Assembly (NCBI GenBank): GCA_902793465.1
Contig: CADBDT010000016.1
Location: 1-64,000 of the forward strand
Direction of reading: 5' to 3'
DNA from: an uncultured Coriobacteriaceae bacterium
GTDB lineage: Bacteria > Actinomycetota > Coriobacteriia > Coriobacteriales > Atopobiaceae
Length of the DNA stretch: 64,000 bases
In this document: positions 63,701-64,000 of the stretch, one piece after another
How the letters are laid out: each line of letters begins with the position of its first letter
Position numbering within the stretch: position 1 is the first letter of the stretch
Position numbers and translations under genes: made by a program
Notes under the pieces: generated by a model
Databases searched by the model: none
Seen by the model: the letters and a program-made list of their open reading frames with translations, nothing else
What the model was told of the DNA's origin: nothing

Positions 63701-64000
63701 ATGCCCGAAAACTTGCATCAAGATTATCTACAGCGCTTGGTAAAACAGCTCGTAAGTATGCCAACCGAGACGGAATGGGTGGAGTTTAAGGAAAACAACG
63801 CAAGCCCACAAGAAATCGGTGAATACGTGTCTGCCCTTAGCAATACTGCGACTCTTGTCGAGAGGTCATGTGCGTATTTGATTTGGGGCGTAGTTGATTC
63901 AACACACGAAATCGCGGGAACTACATTTGACTACCGTAAAGCCAGGAGAGGAAACCAGGAGCTGGAGGGATGGCTTGTTCAGATGACAAACCCCAAGCTA
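63701..64000 (+). CDS. AlbA_2/Schlafen-type ATP-binding domain protein, 5' part
   Basis: Only the first 100 codons are inside the window, with no stop. The sequence TETEWVEFKENNASPQEIGEYVSALSNTA followed by AYLIWGVVDSTHEIAG is the start of the AlbA_2 (Schlafen AAA_4) domain found in putative transcriptional regulators and in RecG-like ATP-dependent helicase-family proteins. Glu in EWVEFKEN and the GVVD turn are the usual conserved points. AAAGG seven bases before ATG 63701 supports the start. Such genes are often in accessory regions. The rest of the gene lies beyond the right edge, so the full domain order is unknown. The 63438-63700 gap before it holds no gene I can support. Confidence 0.8.
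   Translation, partial: MPENLHQDYLQRLVKQLVSMPTETEWVEFKENNASPQEIGEYVSALSNTATLVERSCAYLIWGVVDSTHEIAGTTFDYRKARRGNQELEGWLVQMTNPKL

Overview
The window looks like chromosome of a high-GC, Gram-positive gut or oral actinobacterium, most likely class Coriobacteriia (Olsenella/Atopobium/Eggerthella-like). I infer this from composition, a Tat-lipoprotein N-terminus, a cell-wall protein with C-terminal ChW repeats, a sortase inside a purine operon, and PDDEXK_9-type genes. No rRNA or other firm taxonomic marker is present, so the placement is an inference.

Layout. 1-2.45 kb: a compact DEAD-box helicase and the C-terminal zinc-finger end of a type IA topoisomerase, with three REP-like elements seen nowhere else in the window. 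The topoisomerase end is fused in frame to the signal peptide of an unrelated Tat-lipoprotein, so about 2.45 kb is either a recombination boundary or an assembly chimera. 3.2-8.8 kb: an AAA-like/PD-(D/E)XK gene, a HipB-like regulator followed by a broken hipA, and a large FtsX-type permease. 9.2-12.6 kb: a two-gene unit, an AMP-forming acyl ligase fused to an RsbW-like HATPase domain followed by a condensation-type acyltransferase. 12.7-14.3 kb: tRNA-Arg(ACG) with two tandem 169-bp units carrying its 3' end, and a secreted acidic/coiled-coil protein. 15.0-18.3 kb: purE-srtB-purM-purN. 18.4-23.1 kb: a consensus promoter with a possible structured RNA, then a membrane GGDEF protein and a hybrid histidine kinase. 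23.7-28.8 kb: a truncated dicarboxylate symporter, a DMT transporter, a GNAT acetyltransferase, a 73-bp tandem repeat, an RNA m5U methyltransferase and a PrsW-type protease. 29.3-35.5 kb: an EF-G-like GTPase with a damaged C-terminus, two overlapping paralogues of unknown function, and a second AAA-like/PD-(D/E)XK gene. 36.4-61.7 kb: a single gene of about 8,450 codons for a giant modular surface protein. 61.7-64 kb: argG and the start of an AlbA_2/Schlafen-type gene.

The most unusual feature is a family of long palindromes between genes. Seven full copies share two nearly invariant inner arms around an apical region of exactly 30 nt. Their outer arms differ between copies but change together on both sides. 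Every copy is open in the same frame on both strands and would encode nearly the same 28-residue peptide either way. Two copies are nested inside the split arms of an older element, which suggests mobility. The nearest analogy I know is the Rickettsia palindromic elements, but the sequence is different.

Functional links. PurE, PurM and PurN act in IMP synthesis, and ArgG supports arginine and nucleotide nitrogen metabolism. The GGDEF protein and hybrid kinase are a signalling pair. The ligase and acyltransferase probably act together on an unknown acyl product. The giant protein probably binds the wall through its ChW repeats rather than through sortase, because it has no LPXTG-type signal.
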